A stretch of 64,000 nt of DNA from Solanum dulcamara (taxonomy: Eukaryota; Streptophyta; Magnoliopsida; Solanales; Solanaceae): assembly GCF_947179165.1 (NCBI RefSeq), contig NC_077243.1, positions 53,372,001 to 53,436,000 on the forward strand. The letters are read 5' to 3'. Each line of letters starts with the position of its first letter. The first letter of the stretch is position 1. The notes under the pieces are model-generated. The model worked only from the letters and a program-made list of their open reading frames with translations, did no database searches and was not told the origin of the DNA. Below, piece by piece: positions 46,097 through 57,290 of this stretch. A program made the translations under genes and the position numbers.

Positions 46097-48836
46097 CCTC
46101 CCCCAAACTGCTGTTCTAATTTGATCTTTAACTTGGATATCTCTATGTATATTTATAGCTACTTTGAAGATCCTATAATTAGGACCATTGTAAAGTGAAG
46201 AGTCTCCTCTTCTTATTACTTTCCTAGACATAACAGCTTGCCTCTTGAGGTAAGGAACATGGTAGTTCTTCTTTCTCTTCCTTTCTTGGTTGTCTGTGCA
46301 GGTACATACAAACTTACATCTCATCAATCTAAACTTGGAGGCACAGCCTTACTTGTTCCATGGTGCAGCAGTAGCAGGATGCAACATATTACAATTGGGA
46401 GCCTGCCTATATCACCTGATGTAGACCCTTCTTGGATTTGCTTTAAGGGTTGCAGTAACATAAGATCCTGCTTAGGGACTCTTTTGTATAGCACCTTCTC
46501 AACAACAACATCTTTCAGAAATAGCTCAACCAACCTGTAACACCCAAGGAACATCTACAAGTCATTAGTATTAGTTATAAAAACTTGCAGAATTATTTGT
46601 TTGTGTATTTTTCTTTTTTTGTTTGTGGGTGCAGGTACTCTGAGGAGATGATACTATTCACAATAAAGGGTCTCCTATTGGGAGTAGCTTGCAACAACAA
46701 GCATATTAACACCCTCTTCTATGGAGGTAACATAGAGCTGCACAAGGACCTGTAGCATCATATGCACCTATCTCCCTTGTTTGTCTTTTTGCCACTTGTT
46801 TATACAGGCTCAAAGTACTTCAACAGAAGAGAGACAGCAGCTTGGCATGCTAGGACTTCACCAATTCTTCAGCCTCCTATTCATGCCAACTTCCTCTATG
46901 CAATATCTGGAACTAAGACCAAGCTACAGCAGGGTATAATGTGCAGGGTGATTTGCATCATGTGGACCTGCACCAAGGCCTCTAAATTTTGCATGATTGC
47001 AGGAAATACTATATTGGCAAGGCCCAAGAAGTTTCAGCTCAAATGGATAATTGAAGACGATAGGCGAGTGACCTTGAAAAAGTCAGCTGTCTTAAGCCTA
47101 AAGAGGGAGAAATTTGCAATTTGGAAATTCCAACTTATGCAAAAAGCCTCCAAATCTTGCGGGACTAAAGAAAAGGCTTTATGTGCAAAGCTCAAGAAGT
47201 TTCAGCTCAATCGGATAATTGAAGACATTAGTCGAGCGACCTTGAAAATGCTAACAGGATCCAAAGTACTCTTAGAGGTCCTTTCCTTTTTACTAGCTTG
47301 TGAAAGTCCTTTTTTTCTTTTGTTTGTTTGTTGTATTGTTGCAGGTTGATGGAGTGATACATCAACATGCATTAATAACAACTACATAGAGGACAACACA
47401 GATACAACCACCAAATCAAATATCTTCACTAAGAGTGCTACAAAAGGATTGTGCAGAATTAGAAGCCACTCTTGGGTCTTGTGTTTGTTTGGTTGCCTGT
47501 CTATGTTTGATTTTCTTTGTGTAGGTGTAAAAACACCAAGGGTGCTATTCCCATCACCTTGGCAAATAAAAGGCAACAACATGGATCTCCAGCTGAGCAA
47601 CTTGGAGCTGCTCACACAGCAACAACCCCACAACAATTGCTCCAGTTTTTGGTTGTGTTCTTCCTCCTCTACACAGCTCCATTTCCCTAGAACAAGAACT
47701 TCAACAACATTCAGGACCCTCCAGCAACACCTCTCCAGATCAGCAAGACTACTTCCAACACATGGAAATCTATTCAGCAGACATCAAAACTGAATCTTCA
47801 GTTCTACCTTTGTTCTCTATTGTATATCTCTTTGTGCAGGCATCATGCAACTTTGAGCCTTATGTTAGACTTGCACCATATGGTTTTGGAAGTCCTACAC
47901 CAATAAATACATATAGTCTCACAACTCCCCAATGACAACACATGTAGAAGCTACATCACAGCACCAACAACTACATGGCTGAGATGTAGCAGGCTGCATT
48001 CTCTACTAGTAACAATATTCTTGGAGATCCTTGCTTGGTTACTTGTTTGTGCAGGCCCACAAAGCTTCAAACAAAAGGAGATAACAGCCATATATGCTGG
48101 GGTCTCACACTTGCAGCAAGCCCCTTGCATCCAAAATTCTTGGAGGTCCTTGTCTGTTTATTTGTTTGATTGCAGGCACAAAAGAATCTCTCCAATATAC
48201 AAGGCACCAACAGTTAAACATCCAAGCAGCTGGTCAAGCCAGGACTTGCAAGATGCTTCTTTTCAGCCCACCACTTTCTTCTTCAAAAATCCCAAGGCTG
48301 CTGACTGCTCAAGTTCCATATACTTCTCCTTTCACCCTCCTTAGCTGATATTCATGCTCTGGATGTTGTTGCATAGTTCCTTTGGATTTTCTTGGTACGA
48401 CAAGACTAAAAATGGAAAAGATGAAAAGAGCTTTCTCACCCAATGCGAGATAGAAGGTTCGTATACTTGTTCTGCTTCAATTAGCTATGTATGATATGTA
48501 GCGTAGTTGAATAGGACTAGTGTAGGCTACTTTCTTATTTTCTCTTGGAAGGGGAGAGTCTCCCTCATTTATGCTTTCTTAGTCAACTTGTACTGGGAGG
48601 AGTCCTCTCATAGGTTTACTGCTTTCTATTTTTTAGTTAGCCCTCTTTTGTATCGGGGATGAGTTAGCCGACCTTAGTAGGTTAGCCGACTTATGAACCA
48701 ACATAGGATCGGAGGTAAGGTTTTATGTCCCCCTTCTTGTACCTTTCTGTTTATTATTTATGTTGAGGCTTGGGGGTGATGCTCAACCCCTGACTATGCA
48801 CGAGAGGTGGGAGCCTCGTGTAGGGTCTATTCCCTT
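46097..48836 (+). other. LINE 3' region, ~2.7 kb non-coding with repeated pyrimidine-CAG modules
   Basis: No convincing protein. A 195-codon open frame (46762-47349) contains a duplicated segment and no known domain, so I do not call it a gene. The striking content is a series of T-rich tracts each ending in (G/A)CAG or TAG followed by G: positions of the final G are 46301, 46634, 46807, 47002, 47344, 47524, 47839, 48054 and 48175. Several share TTCTTGGAG.TCCTTG...TTGTTTG upstream and GGC.CACAAA downstream. They look like 3' splice sites. Confidence 0.7.
46973..47251 (+). repeat. ~168-bp direct duplication in the LINE 3' region
   Basis: AAGAAGTTTCAGCTCAA followed by GGATAATTGAAGAC and GACCTTGAAAA occurs at about 47028-47082 and again at about 47193-47251, preceded in each case by GCCTC.AAAT.TTGC. 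The copies differ at several positions, so the duplication is old. Confidence 0.8.
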
Positions 48837-48844
48837 AAAAAAAA
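48799..48844 (+). terminator. LINE 3' end: hairpin and poly(A) tract
   Basis: CACGAG (48799-48804) pairs with CTCGTG (48815-48820) around a G-rich loop, 16 bases before eight A residues (48837-48844) that mark the element's end. In LINEs the 3' hairpin can be the RT binding site; that role here is inferred. Confidence 0.6.
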
Positions 48845-49810
48845 CTGAATACTAAAGTGGTAACTATTATTGTACGCAAACTCTATAAGAGGCAGGTGGT
48901 CATAATAACTTTCCTTGAATTCAATGACACAAGCACTCAATATATCTTCTAGAGTCTATATAGTATGCTCTACCTGACCATCTATTTGAGGAAGAGAAGC
49001 AGTACTAAGGTTCACCTTAGAATCCAAACCTTTTTTAAAATGACTTCCAAAATTAGGCGGCAAACTGAGCACCCCTATCTAAAATAATAGATAATAGAAC
49101 TCTATGAAGTCTAGCTATCTCATGGATGTACAATCTGGCATAGTCCTCGGCTTAATAAGTAGTCTTTACTAGCAAGAAATGGTCCTATTTAGTCATCCAA
49201 TCTATAATTACCCAAATCGAGTCATGTTCTCGGTGAGATCACGGTAAAATAGTAATGAAGTCCATGTTGATCATCGTCCATTTCCACTCTGGAAGTTCTA
49301 TGTTCTGAGCAATACCACACGAGTTCTGGTGCTAAACTTTGACTTGCTGACAATTTGGGCACATAGAAACAAAGTCTGCAATGTTTCTCTTCGTGCCATT
49401 ACACTAGTAGACTTCTCTCAAGTTATGGTACATCTTAGTGGAACCTAGATGAATCGAATACCTGGTATTATGGGCCTCTGCCATGACTCTATCTCGAATA
49501 CCAACGAAATTCAGAACACATAATCTACCTTAGTACCTCAACACACCATCTCCCCCATTTTCAAAAGGCATCACATTTTGCTTATGGACATCTTTCTTTA
49601 ACTACAGTAGGATAGGATCCTTGTCTTACTTTTCCTTCACTTTCACCACTAAAGATGATTCAGCCCTATTCTATAAGAGAACATCACCTTTATCAGAGTC
49701 TACAAGGCATACTCCTAATAGTGTAAGTCTATGCACTTTCTTAGCCAACTCCCTTTTTCCCTCCTTTACATGGGCGGTGCTACCTATGGATAACCTGCTA
49801 AGAGCACATT
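48845..49810 (-). pseudogene. A integrase, N-terminal and catalytic parts
   Basis: Minus-strand motifs, from N- to C-terminal: zinc-binding end FVSMCPNCQQVKV (about 49370), MINMDFITILP (about 49270), DSIWVIIDWMTK, LLSIILDRGAQF (about 49090), LPQIDGQVEHT and finally [18 protein letters not shown] (48855-48910). The frame is interrupted by stops and then by the LINE poly(A). The Ser of the usual SDRG is Leu but the Asp remains. Confidence 0.85.
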
Positions 49811-51380
49811 AGCCTAACCTGAATAGTAGAGAACCTCATGTCATAATCCTTAAGAACCTAAAGCCATCTTATCTACCTAGGTGTAGTTCCTTTTGGCTGA
49901 AAACATAGTGGAGGCTTCTGTGATCAGTGAACACATCTACATCCAAGCGATAGAGATAATGATGCCATATCTTCAGATTAAATACCACTGTCGCTAACTC
50001 GAGATCATGAGTTGGGTAATTCTTCTTGTAGATTTTAAGTTATCTAGAGGCATAGGCTATAACCTTACCCTTCTACATTAGAACACAACCAAGTCCAACT
50101 CTGGACACATCACAATACATAACAGTGGAGCAGTAGGCCAACGAGTCTTCAACTCTTGGAAGCTTTTCTCACAAGTTTTAGAACATTAAAATTTGGTCTT
50201 CTTTTGAGTGAATTTATTCAATGGAGATGAAATGTATGAAAATCCTTCTACAAACCTTCTGTAGTAACTAGCTAAGCCAAAAAAACTACTTAAGTTAGTC
50301 GGGGATGTGGGTCTAGGCTAATTTTTCACTATCTCTATTTTTTGAGAGTCAACTTGGATACCTGCTCTATATACAATGTGGCCTAGGAATGCTATGGATT
50401 CTAGCCAAAATTCACATTTTGAAAACTTCGCAAATAACTGGTGATCCTTAAGGGTTTGGAGGACAGGTCTAAGATGACTGGCGTGATCCTCTTCACGTCT
50501 AGAGTAAATCAAGAGGTCATCGATGAATATATTAACAAACATGTCGAAATACTACTTAAATACTATGTTCATGAGATCCATGAATTCAGCAGGAGCATTT
50601 CTCAAACCAAAGGACATAACAAGGAACTCATATTGACTATATTGGTTCTTGAAAGTTGTCTTCAGGATGTCACTTTCTCTCACCTTCAACTGATGATAGC
50701 TTGATCTTAGTATATCTTGGAGAAGCAAGTGGCACCCTGAAGTTGGTAGAATAAGTCATCTATTCTATAAAAGGGATACTTATTCTTTATGGTGACCTTG
50801 TTTAACTAATGATAGCCTATACACATTCTAAGGGACCCAACTTTGTTTCACACGAATAGGACAGGAGCACCCCAAGGTAAGACACTAGGTCTGATAAAAC
50901 CCTGCCTATACACATTCTAAGAGAACCATCTTTCTTTCACACAAATAGGATAAGAGCACCCCAAGGTAAGACACTAGGTCTGATGGAACCCTGCCTATAC
51001 ACATTCTAAGGGGACCATCTTTCTTTCACACGAATAGGATAGGAGCACCCTAAGGTAAGACACTAGGTCTGATGAAACCTTATCAAGGAGATCTCTTAAC
51101 TGCTCTTTAATTCTTTAACTTTGCTGGAGCTATTCTATATGGCAGAATTGAGTTAGGTTAAGTGTTTTGAAGAACATCAATTCCTAAGTCTGTTTTCCTA
51201 TTAGGAGGAACTTCGTGAAGATCTTGAGGAAAACCTCTGGAAAGTCAATAACAATAGGAACTGACTAAAGGGATGTGACATCAACATTGGAATCCCTGAC
51301 TTGGACTAGATGATAAATTTATCCTTTGGAAACCATTTTCTAGCCTTAAGGTATGAAATAAACTTACCCTTAGGCATTAC
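49811..51380 (-). pseudogene. A reverse transcriptase and RNase H
   Basis: The RT catalytic box [16 protein letters not shown] is open at 50318-50542 with [20 protein letters not shown] after it. RNase H keeps YCDVSRVGLGCVLM (Asp), THDLELATVVF (Glu) and VFTDHRSL (Asp) around 49930-50120. The RT N-terminus starts [13 protein letters not shown] (51340-51378). A block of RT is present three times in tandem (50815-51081). Stops are frequent. Confidence 0.88.
50815..51081. repeat. 89-bp tandem triplication inside A's RT
   Basis: GCCTATACACATTCTAAG starts at 50815, 50904 and 50993. Each unit continues with CATCTTTCTTTCACAC-type sequence and GGTAAGACACTAGGTCTGAT. The period of 89 is not a multiple of three, so it breaks the frame twice. 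The units differ at a handful of positions. Confidence 0.93.
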
Positions 51381-52625
51381 TACACCCCCTTGCCATTCTA
51401 AGACTTGTTCATTTGGAAACTAAAACTTCACAATTCTAGACCTCTGCTTTGCTGAAGGATAATCCCTCTGAAAATGGCCTCACTGGCCACACCCATAACA
51501 CACATCTATACCTAAGAGACACTTTCCCAAGTGTTTCTTACCACACTGTCCCCTAAGAAAAACTAGCTTGGGACTATGAGCCCGATGCCCTAAAACTTTG
51601 GTTAACCTAAATCCTCTAATCATCTTTTTTTCTTGGTGCAGGTGTACTAGCTTATGATGTATAGTCCTAGATGACCTCTTCTAAAAGAATGACTTATTTC
51701 CATCCCTTTGCTGACTAGGCTCGTGACCTGCTGACTTTTCCCTTTTACTTGGGTTCTCCTTCTTATCTCTCTGTTTATCCTCCTCAACCTACTAAGCATA
51801 CACCACTAGTCTAGAGATATCCATATCAGTGATCAATAATGTAGCCTTACACTCTCTCTTCACATGCTTGCCTAATCCTGATACAAGCTTCCTAATTCTA
51901 GATGTCATATCTGGAACCATCTCTAGAACATAGAGAGATAATTGGGTGAATTTGAGACCTACTCTTTCACGCTCATACTACCTTGCTTCAGGTTTACAAA
52001 CTCTTCCACCTTCGCCTTTCTAAGCTCTTGGGGAAAGAAATGGTTGAGAAATGCTTCCTCAAAGTCATTTCAGACTACTAGAGCGGCATCTTCATCATGA
52101 TCTTCCTTCCATTGATCATACCATACATTTGCAATATCTTTGAGTTTGTAAGCACCAAGCTCAACTCACTCAATTTCAGTAGCATGCATCACTTTCTAAA
52201 TTTTCCACATCTTATCAATGAAATTCTGAGGGTCTTTTTCTACCTTAAACCCTGTAAACACTGGCGGATTTATCCAGAGGAATTCCCTAATCCTTAATGC
52301 ACCTAAAGGCTTATGTGAAGGAGTTAGTAGGTATTGTTCCTTGACAGTCTGACTGAGGAGCAACCAATTGAGTAAGCATATGGATATCTTCCCTAAACTC
52401 TGCCTTAGAAGCAGTAGTGCTGGGTCGCTAAAGAGTAAGGGGCTGTGGAACTGTTATTGTGTTTGTAGGCACAACTTGAGCCCCGACACTTGTGCCCTAA
52501 TCTGTTGAGTGAGTTCCATTCCTAGTTTGTAATCTAGTTGGTGGAGGAAGATTGCTTGTACTGAATCTAGTAGGAACCTCAGTATTTGCGGTGTTTCTTT
52601 GGCTGGCAGAACACTTTGGAGGCAT
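51381..52625 (-). pseudogene. A gag with zinc knuckle; protease absent
   Basis: The probable start is ATG at 52625 (MPPKCSASQRNT). The knuckle VCYGCGQ.GHFQRDYP (about 51465-51513) has a stop inside and Tyr in place of the last Cys. Only some five codons later the sequence passes to RSRIVKF.FPNEQVLEW and [13 protein letters not shown], which in relatives lie after the protease. So the whole protease domain is missing, with breakpoints different from those in R1. Confidence 0.82.
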
Positions 52626-52822
52626 GATCTGAAATTTGTGAAAACACTAGTTAGAAGAAGTTCTATAGAGTTAAACTCTATCGCACGAAAAGAGTGTGAG
52701 AGAAGGGTAGTATTTCCTAATATCTTATAGCCTCCTTATTATAGATGTGGCATGCTTCACACCCATAAGAAGAACTCTACTCAATACAGTTTGGTAGACA
52801 TCCTAGGACACTTGAACCTAGT

Positions 52823-52834
52823 GCTCTTATACCA
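52823..52834 (-). other. A primer-binding site
   Basis: The minus strand reads TGGTATAAGAGC, one base different from the initiator tRNA-Met complement. It is preceded on the minus strand by ...GAGTGGAAAACT, the U5 end of A's own 5' LTR. Confidence 0.82.
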
Positions 52835-52862
52835 AGTTTTCCACTCCCCGAGCCTACACCCA
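52835..52862 (-). repeat. A 5' LTR, terminal 28 bp only
   Basis: These bases lie between A's PBS and the terminal CA of the R3 LTR. They do not belong to the R3 LTR, whose other copy (60512) is followed by its PBS after only four bases. R3 therefore interrupts A's LTR here, and the rest of A's LTR should lie right of the window. Confidence 0.75.
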
Positions 52863-55800
52863 TGTCACGACCCAACCCCGTAGGCCGTGATTGGGGTCCG
52901 ACCTGGACCCCCCGTACATATATCTATTAGCTGAGGTCACATTGAATCATAAATAAGACAATATCATGTAATAGAGCCCCACTGGGCGATAACATTTTCA
53001 TAAACTGTAGCCCTTTTCATTTGTATCACAACATGACAGAGCACGTAAGCCGACAAGGCTGCCATAACATTATAATATATATCATATATCATGTAGACCC
53101 AGCTTAATCAAAATGACATACACAACCCACATATACATGTCTGCAGACCTCTAAACATATAAATAACAACATATGGCGAGACAGGGCCCCCGCCGTACCC
53201 CTGAATAGATGAAATAATTTCTATACATCCGTGGATAGTATCAAAAACTAGGCCCCAATACAATGGAGCCTCTTCCAACTGGGCTGCATGGAATCCTAAG
53301 CCGACGGACTCCCAAAATCTGTATCTGTACTTGCGGGCATGAATGCAGCCCCCCGAGAAAGGGGGTCAGTACGATATGTGTACTGAGTATGTAAAACATA
53401 ATATAATACAACTGGAAACATATCTAAGATAGAGAATCAGGGGATAAGATATCAATTCAGAAACCTGTACCTATACCTGTACTTTATGAATTACAAAAAC
53501 ATGCATGTTCGAGTCATATCATATAGCCGGCCCTTTCGGGGGTTCGGTGAATCATCTCTGTAAAATCATCTCTGTAAAACCATCATGGCCCCAGTGCCAT
53601 CACCACCTTATTACAACACATCATCATATATTTATACACATATCCTGGCCCTTTATTGAGGGACTCAGTGAATAATGCAGTGAACTATGCACGAGAACAT
53701 ATCCTGGCCCGGGACTCAAGGAAAGAAGTGTTACGGTATACACTAGTAGAGTAGTGAGTAACTATATGCAATTTAAATCGTTATCAGAGACTTGACAGAA
53801 TAAGAAAGTTAAGCTTTTATTTGAGAACCCGAGTAATGGTGTAGTCATCTCGAGTGTCCTCTAAATGCCATTATGGGTTGTCTCAAAAGTAATCTCGGAG
53901 GCCCTGGACACGTATTAACATAGGGCCAAATCATTTATAGAATCAGAAACATTTGTTGATAAATAGTTTGTAAGACCTGAAGCCTGTATATTTGTTACCT
54001 TTTTAACATATAAAAGTTTCCAGGGAAATAGTTCGATTATTATAAAAGTTCGATATTCAGACGTAAATAAGAGATACTAAGAATAGAGTTACCCCGGAAC
54101 TCATATCATGTTTAACCTACAACTAAGACATGCCAGAAGAAGAAAGGGAACAAACTATATATGGTCTGTACTTTCCTTTATGGGATCTGCATACACATAT
54201 TTCATACCCGGCCCATCATGGGGCTCGGTGAATCATTATGGCATCATAATCTCACTTTCGTACCAAATACGAATCAAGGGAAATGAGAGATAGCTTTCCA
54301 CATACTAGTGTTTAACACATAGAGGCCTTACTAGGCAATACTCAATTCTTGCAGAAATTCCAATACTAAGCAGTGGATAGGGGTTAGGAGGCATACTTGG
54401 AGTTTTGGGAATGGAATTATCCCCATATTCCACACACAATTCACTTAAGGCTAAAGCTTGCCAAAAGGAAAGAAAGATAGTTGTACGAACTTATACCAAA
54501 ACATGCTAAGAGAAAGTTTTACATACCTCTTGGGAGTTACCCTTTATCCTGCTCGCCTCATCTTCTTCTGAACCTATTCAATATAAAGTAATACGAATAT
54601 CAACTACTCTTAACTTTTCAGCATCTGAGGTTACACCTTAATGTTAATGGAATCTATTTCCTTAGTCGTTTCCTCGGCTAGTCCTTTAGTTTGTTAAGGC
54701 GTTAACGAAAATTGGGCAGCACCTCCCCTATAATGTGCCCTATCCGAATTTCCAATGAGGTCCCTAATACCTACAGCCAACCAACAACAGCAACCTGCAG
54801 CAATTCATACCAACAATATACAGCATAAACTCCAAACGACTTATTCGAAAATACGATATCAAAATAGGGCGTCTAGCCTTTATTTTGTGATGCCTTTAAT
54901 TATACGTAACGAGGGGTCATGTGGATTCGACCAGCAGCACCCTAAGCCACATTAGGACATATTCAGGCCCTGCAACAACAAGCCACACCCCTGCAGAGCA
55001 ACTCATAAGAACAACACTTTGTTTCGACAACAATTCAACTATAACGACTACAAATTAGTTTATTCCGAACGTCAAGTATTTCTAAGCCATTTTCATATTT
55101 CCAGCCACCAATAGGGAATGTAACATGATCCATCAGAACACATAAAGCTCAAATTTAAAGAAGAAACCTTACCTTATGTTAAACTTGTCAAACTCGCCAA
55201 AACTATCCAAAATGTGAAATCTGGATAGCTTACTGTTTTACCTTGTCGCTTCGTTTCGAAGGGGTAATGGAGGGAAACAGGATTTACGTCCTTCATGAAA
55301 GTTATAGAAATGTGTCTTAGGGTCGCAAAAAATTTTGAATCATCCCTACATCAATTTTGTAAAAAGATATATGACCAAAATACTCACAGCTGTCCGTGTA
55401 GGATTTCCAAAACCAAATCTGGGCAGTACCTCCTCTACACTTCATCACCCTTTTTCGAGCTGCTACAAGTAAAACTGGATTTTAGAGTCTGAACGAAAGT
55501 TATTGGTCTCTGAAATACCTTTCCAACACATATTAAATCATTCGAAACGAAACTGTACACAAGAAGTTATACCCATATTACTAACAACAATCCCTTCCAA
55601 AAACGGGTTGGTTAATTAGTTCTTAACGTTTTCTCCTTCAACTTTCTCTTATTTCTTTCCAAGTGTAAACTGCAACCATGGTTCCTTAGGCATCCTAATA
55701 CACATGTATACACCCCCACATGGTTGAAAAACATTGTAGATAATTAATTCACGGAGGAAAATTGAAGAACTCACCTTTAATTCTTCAAAAACGTTGCTGC

Positions 55801-56408
55801 CTTGTTCCTTTTGGTTCTTCACGTTTTTCCTCTCATTTGGCTGATGTTTATGGATGGAAAATGAGTTAAAGAGTAAGCCAACATGTATATATACACCTCC
55901 TTAGGAGGTGACACATGGCGGCCCCCTAGGGTGACACGTGGCAGCCTCCTAGGGTGACACCTCGTCCAGGCTTCCAACACAAAACTGCCACGTGGCAGCG
56001 TGGGGTCCATCCCAAGTAGGTGAGTCACCTGCCTGCTTGTCACCTGCTGCTTCACTTTCGTAAGTTCGTAAACTAGTTTTTGCTCCCTCTCGTAGGTTCG
56101 TAATCTCGTCTTATTTTAAGAGCCTAGGTAATCCGTGCTACATAAGTTTGGTATGTAATCAAGTAACTCACGTATGTAAGATTTCTAAATTAGTAGCTTG
56201 CGTAGATAAGTCGAGTCCTACGACTCGTTACTTGGCCTCCTATTCCTTCCGGATTCTTATATGATTCCCCTTCCAACCTTCTCTACTACGGGGTATCACA
56301 TCCTCCCTTCGTTGGAGTCATTTGATAGTGTCGTAGCATATCCGGTTCATATGGTAATGTCCAAGGAACTTATGAAACATTCTGAGTTTAAAAGGGTGAG
56401 GTGTAACA
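52863..56408 (-). repeat. R3 3' LTR (3546 bp)
   Basis: It runs on the plus strand from TGTCACGACCC to GAGGTGTAACA. It matches 60512-64000 almost base for base. Same family style as the R1 and R2 LTRs, but about 300-400 bp longer. Confidence 0.95.
55882..55994 (-). promoter_or_regulatory. R3 U3 promoter: TATA run and ACACGTGGC boxes
   Basis: On the minus strand CACGTG boxes (55989-55994 in CCACGTGGCAG and 55935-55940 in ACACGTGGCAG) lie upstream of GTATATATAC (about 55885-55894). ACGTGGC is the core of ABA-response elements. The same block occurs in the other R3 LTR (about 63535-63645). Promoter function is inferred. Confidence 0.55.
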
Positions 56409-56422
56409 TCCTTCCCCCCTTT
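56409..56422 (-). other. R3 polypurine tract
   Basis: The minus strand reads AAAGGGGGGAAGGA directly before TGTTACACC; identical to that of R1. Confidence 0.94.
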
Positions 56423-56439
56423 AGAACATTCATCCCCGA

Positions 56440-57290
56440 ATGTTAAACAAAACTTCCCTTAGAACTTATACAGACCATCGGGGGATTCGTTTCTATTTCC
56501 TTACACATATTTCCATCGAAGTACTTAGTATACGAGTTTCAGGAGTTGGGGTTACCTGTTTACCTGGTGTTTTATGTCCTCTTTTTAATTTCTTAGGTCA
56601 TCCCCTTTTCTAGTTTTGATTTTGCCACAATACCTTGATGGAAGGCATGTCTTCAATTCGCAACCTTCTAATTTGCCAATCGAAGATGGCAATAAGTTTC
56701 TCCTCATAGGATAACTCTTCCATCTCATGGACTTTATTTATAAGACATACTATGGGTGGATCGCTAGTACATTCGCGAAATATCTATATCTGATAGGCTG
56801 GGCGTATGGTCTCCAAATCAAGTGGTAAGCTCAACTTACCAGCCGCGTTGCCCACCTTATGAGTAACTTGATACCAACTAACATATTTTGGGTCAATTTC
56901 CTTTTCTAGGTGACCCTATGATGAACATCCAATCATCAACTTGAACTCTGTATGTCGACGTCGATTATCTGTATATCATTCCTGCCGACTCTGGGCTTTT
57001 AGTCAATAGCTTGCTTAATCATTTCGAGGCCATTGGAATACTAGTGTAGTAATTATTATTGTAGGCAACTTGATAAGTGATGGATAATCATTCCGGCTAC
57101 CTTCAAAGTTAATCTCCCGGCTTGTGACATATCTTCTAACGTCTAATAGTGTGCTCAATCTGTTTAGTAGCTCGAGGGAGAAATGCGGTACTAAGACCTG
57201 TCTGTGCTCCTGACCTCTTCTTGGACTGATCTCAAGGCATTAATTATAATTGAAGTCCCTTTATCTGGGATATTAGATGAGGAAACCTCA
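56440..57290 (-). pseudogene. R3 integrase/chromodomain remnant
   Basis: On the minus strand IAIFDWQIRRLRIEDM and SIKVLWQNQN (about 56610-56695) resemble the R1 chromodomain. Farther upstream, near 57140-57290, a faint match to the integrase DRG...F...PQTDGQAEHT region remains, including 'D...AHY'. Stops are dense. It shows that R3 derives from a coding chromovirus whose 5' two thirds were replaced. Confidence 0.65.

Larger units (their letters stand above)
37940..48844 (+). mobile_element. L1-type plant LINE, ~10.9 kb, inserted in A integrase
   Basis: It is a plus-strand element with ORF1 (nucleic-acid-binding), ORF2 (EN, RT, zinc-binding, RNase H), a long 3' region and eight terminal A residues (48837-48844). 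Its insertion into element A is shown by integrase motifs on the two sides. The target duplication is not clear: I see only partial similarity between ACTTAAGT on the left and ACTAAAGT on the right. About 2.7 kb of 3' non-coding sequence makes it longer than typical plant LINEs. The ends are uncertain by a few bases. Confidence 0.88.
36883..52862 (-). mobile_element. A: Ty3/gypsy chromovirus split by a LINE
   Basis: The 3' side is at the left: an LTR stub (36883-37094), purine tract, and integrase C-terminus (37361-37933). After the LINE (about 37940-48844) integrase resumes and RT and gag follow to the gag start at 52625 and a PBS at 52823-52834. The last 28 bp (52835-52862) are the U5 end of its 5' LTR, where R3 is inserted. 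Many stops, a protease deletion and an 89-bp triplication in RT make it inactive. Confidence 0.88.

Noticed and set aside
46762..47349. 195-codon open frame in the LINE 3' region
   Set aside because: It spans a duplicated non-coding segment and several pyrimidine-CAG modules, has no domain I recognise and no counterpart expected in LINEs.
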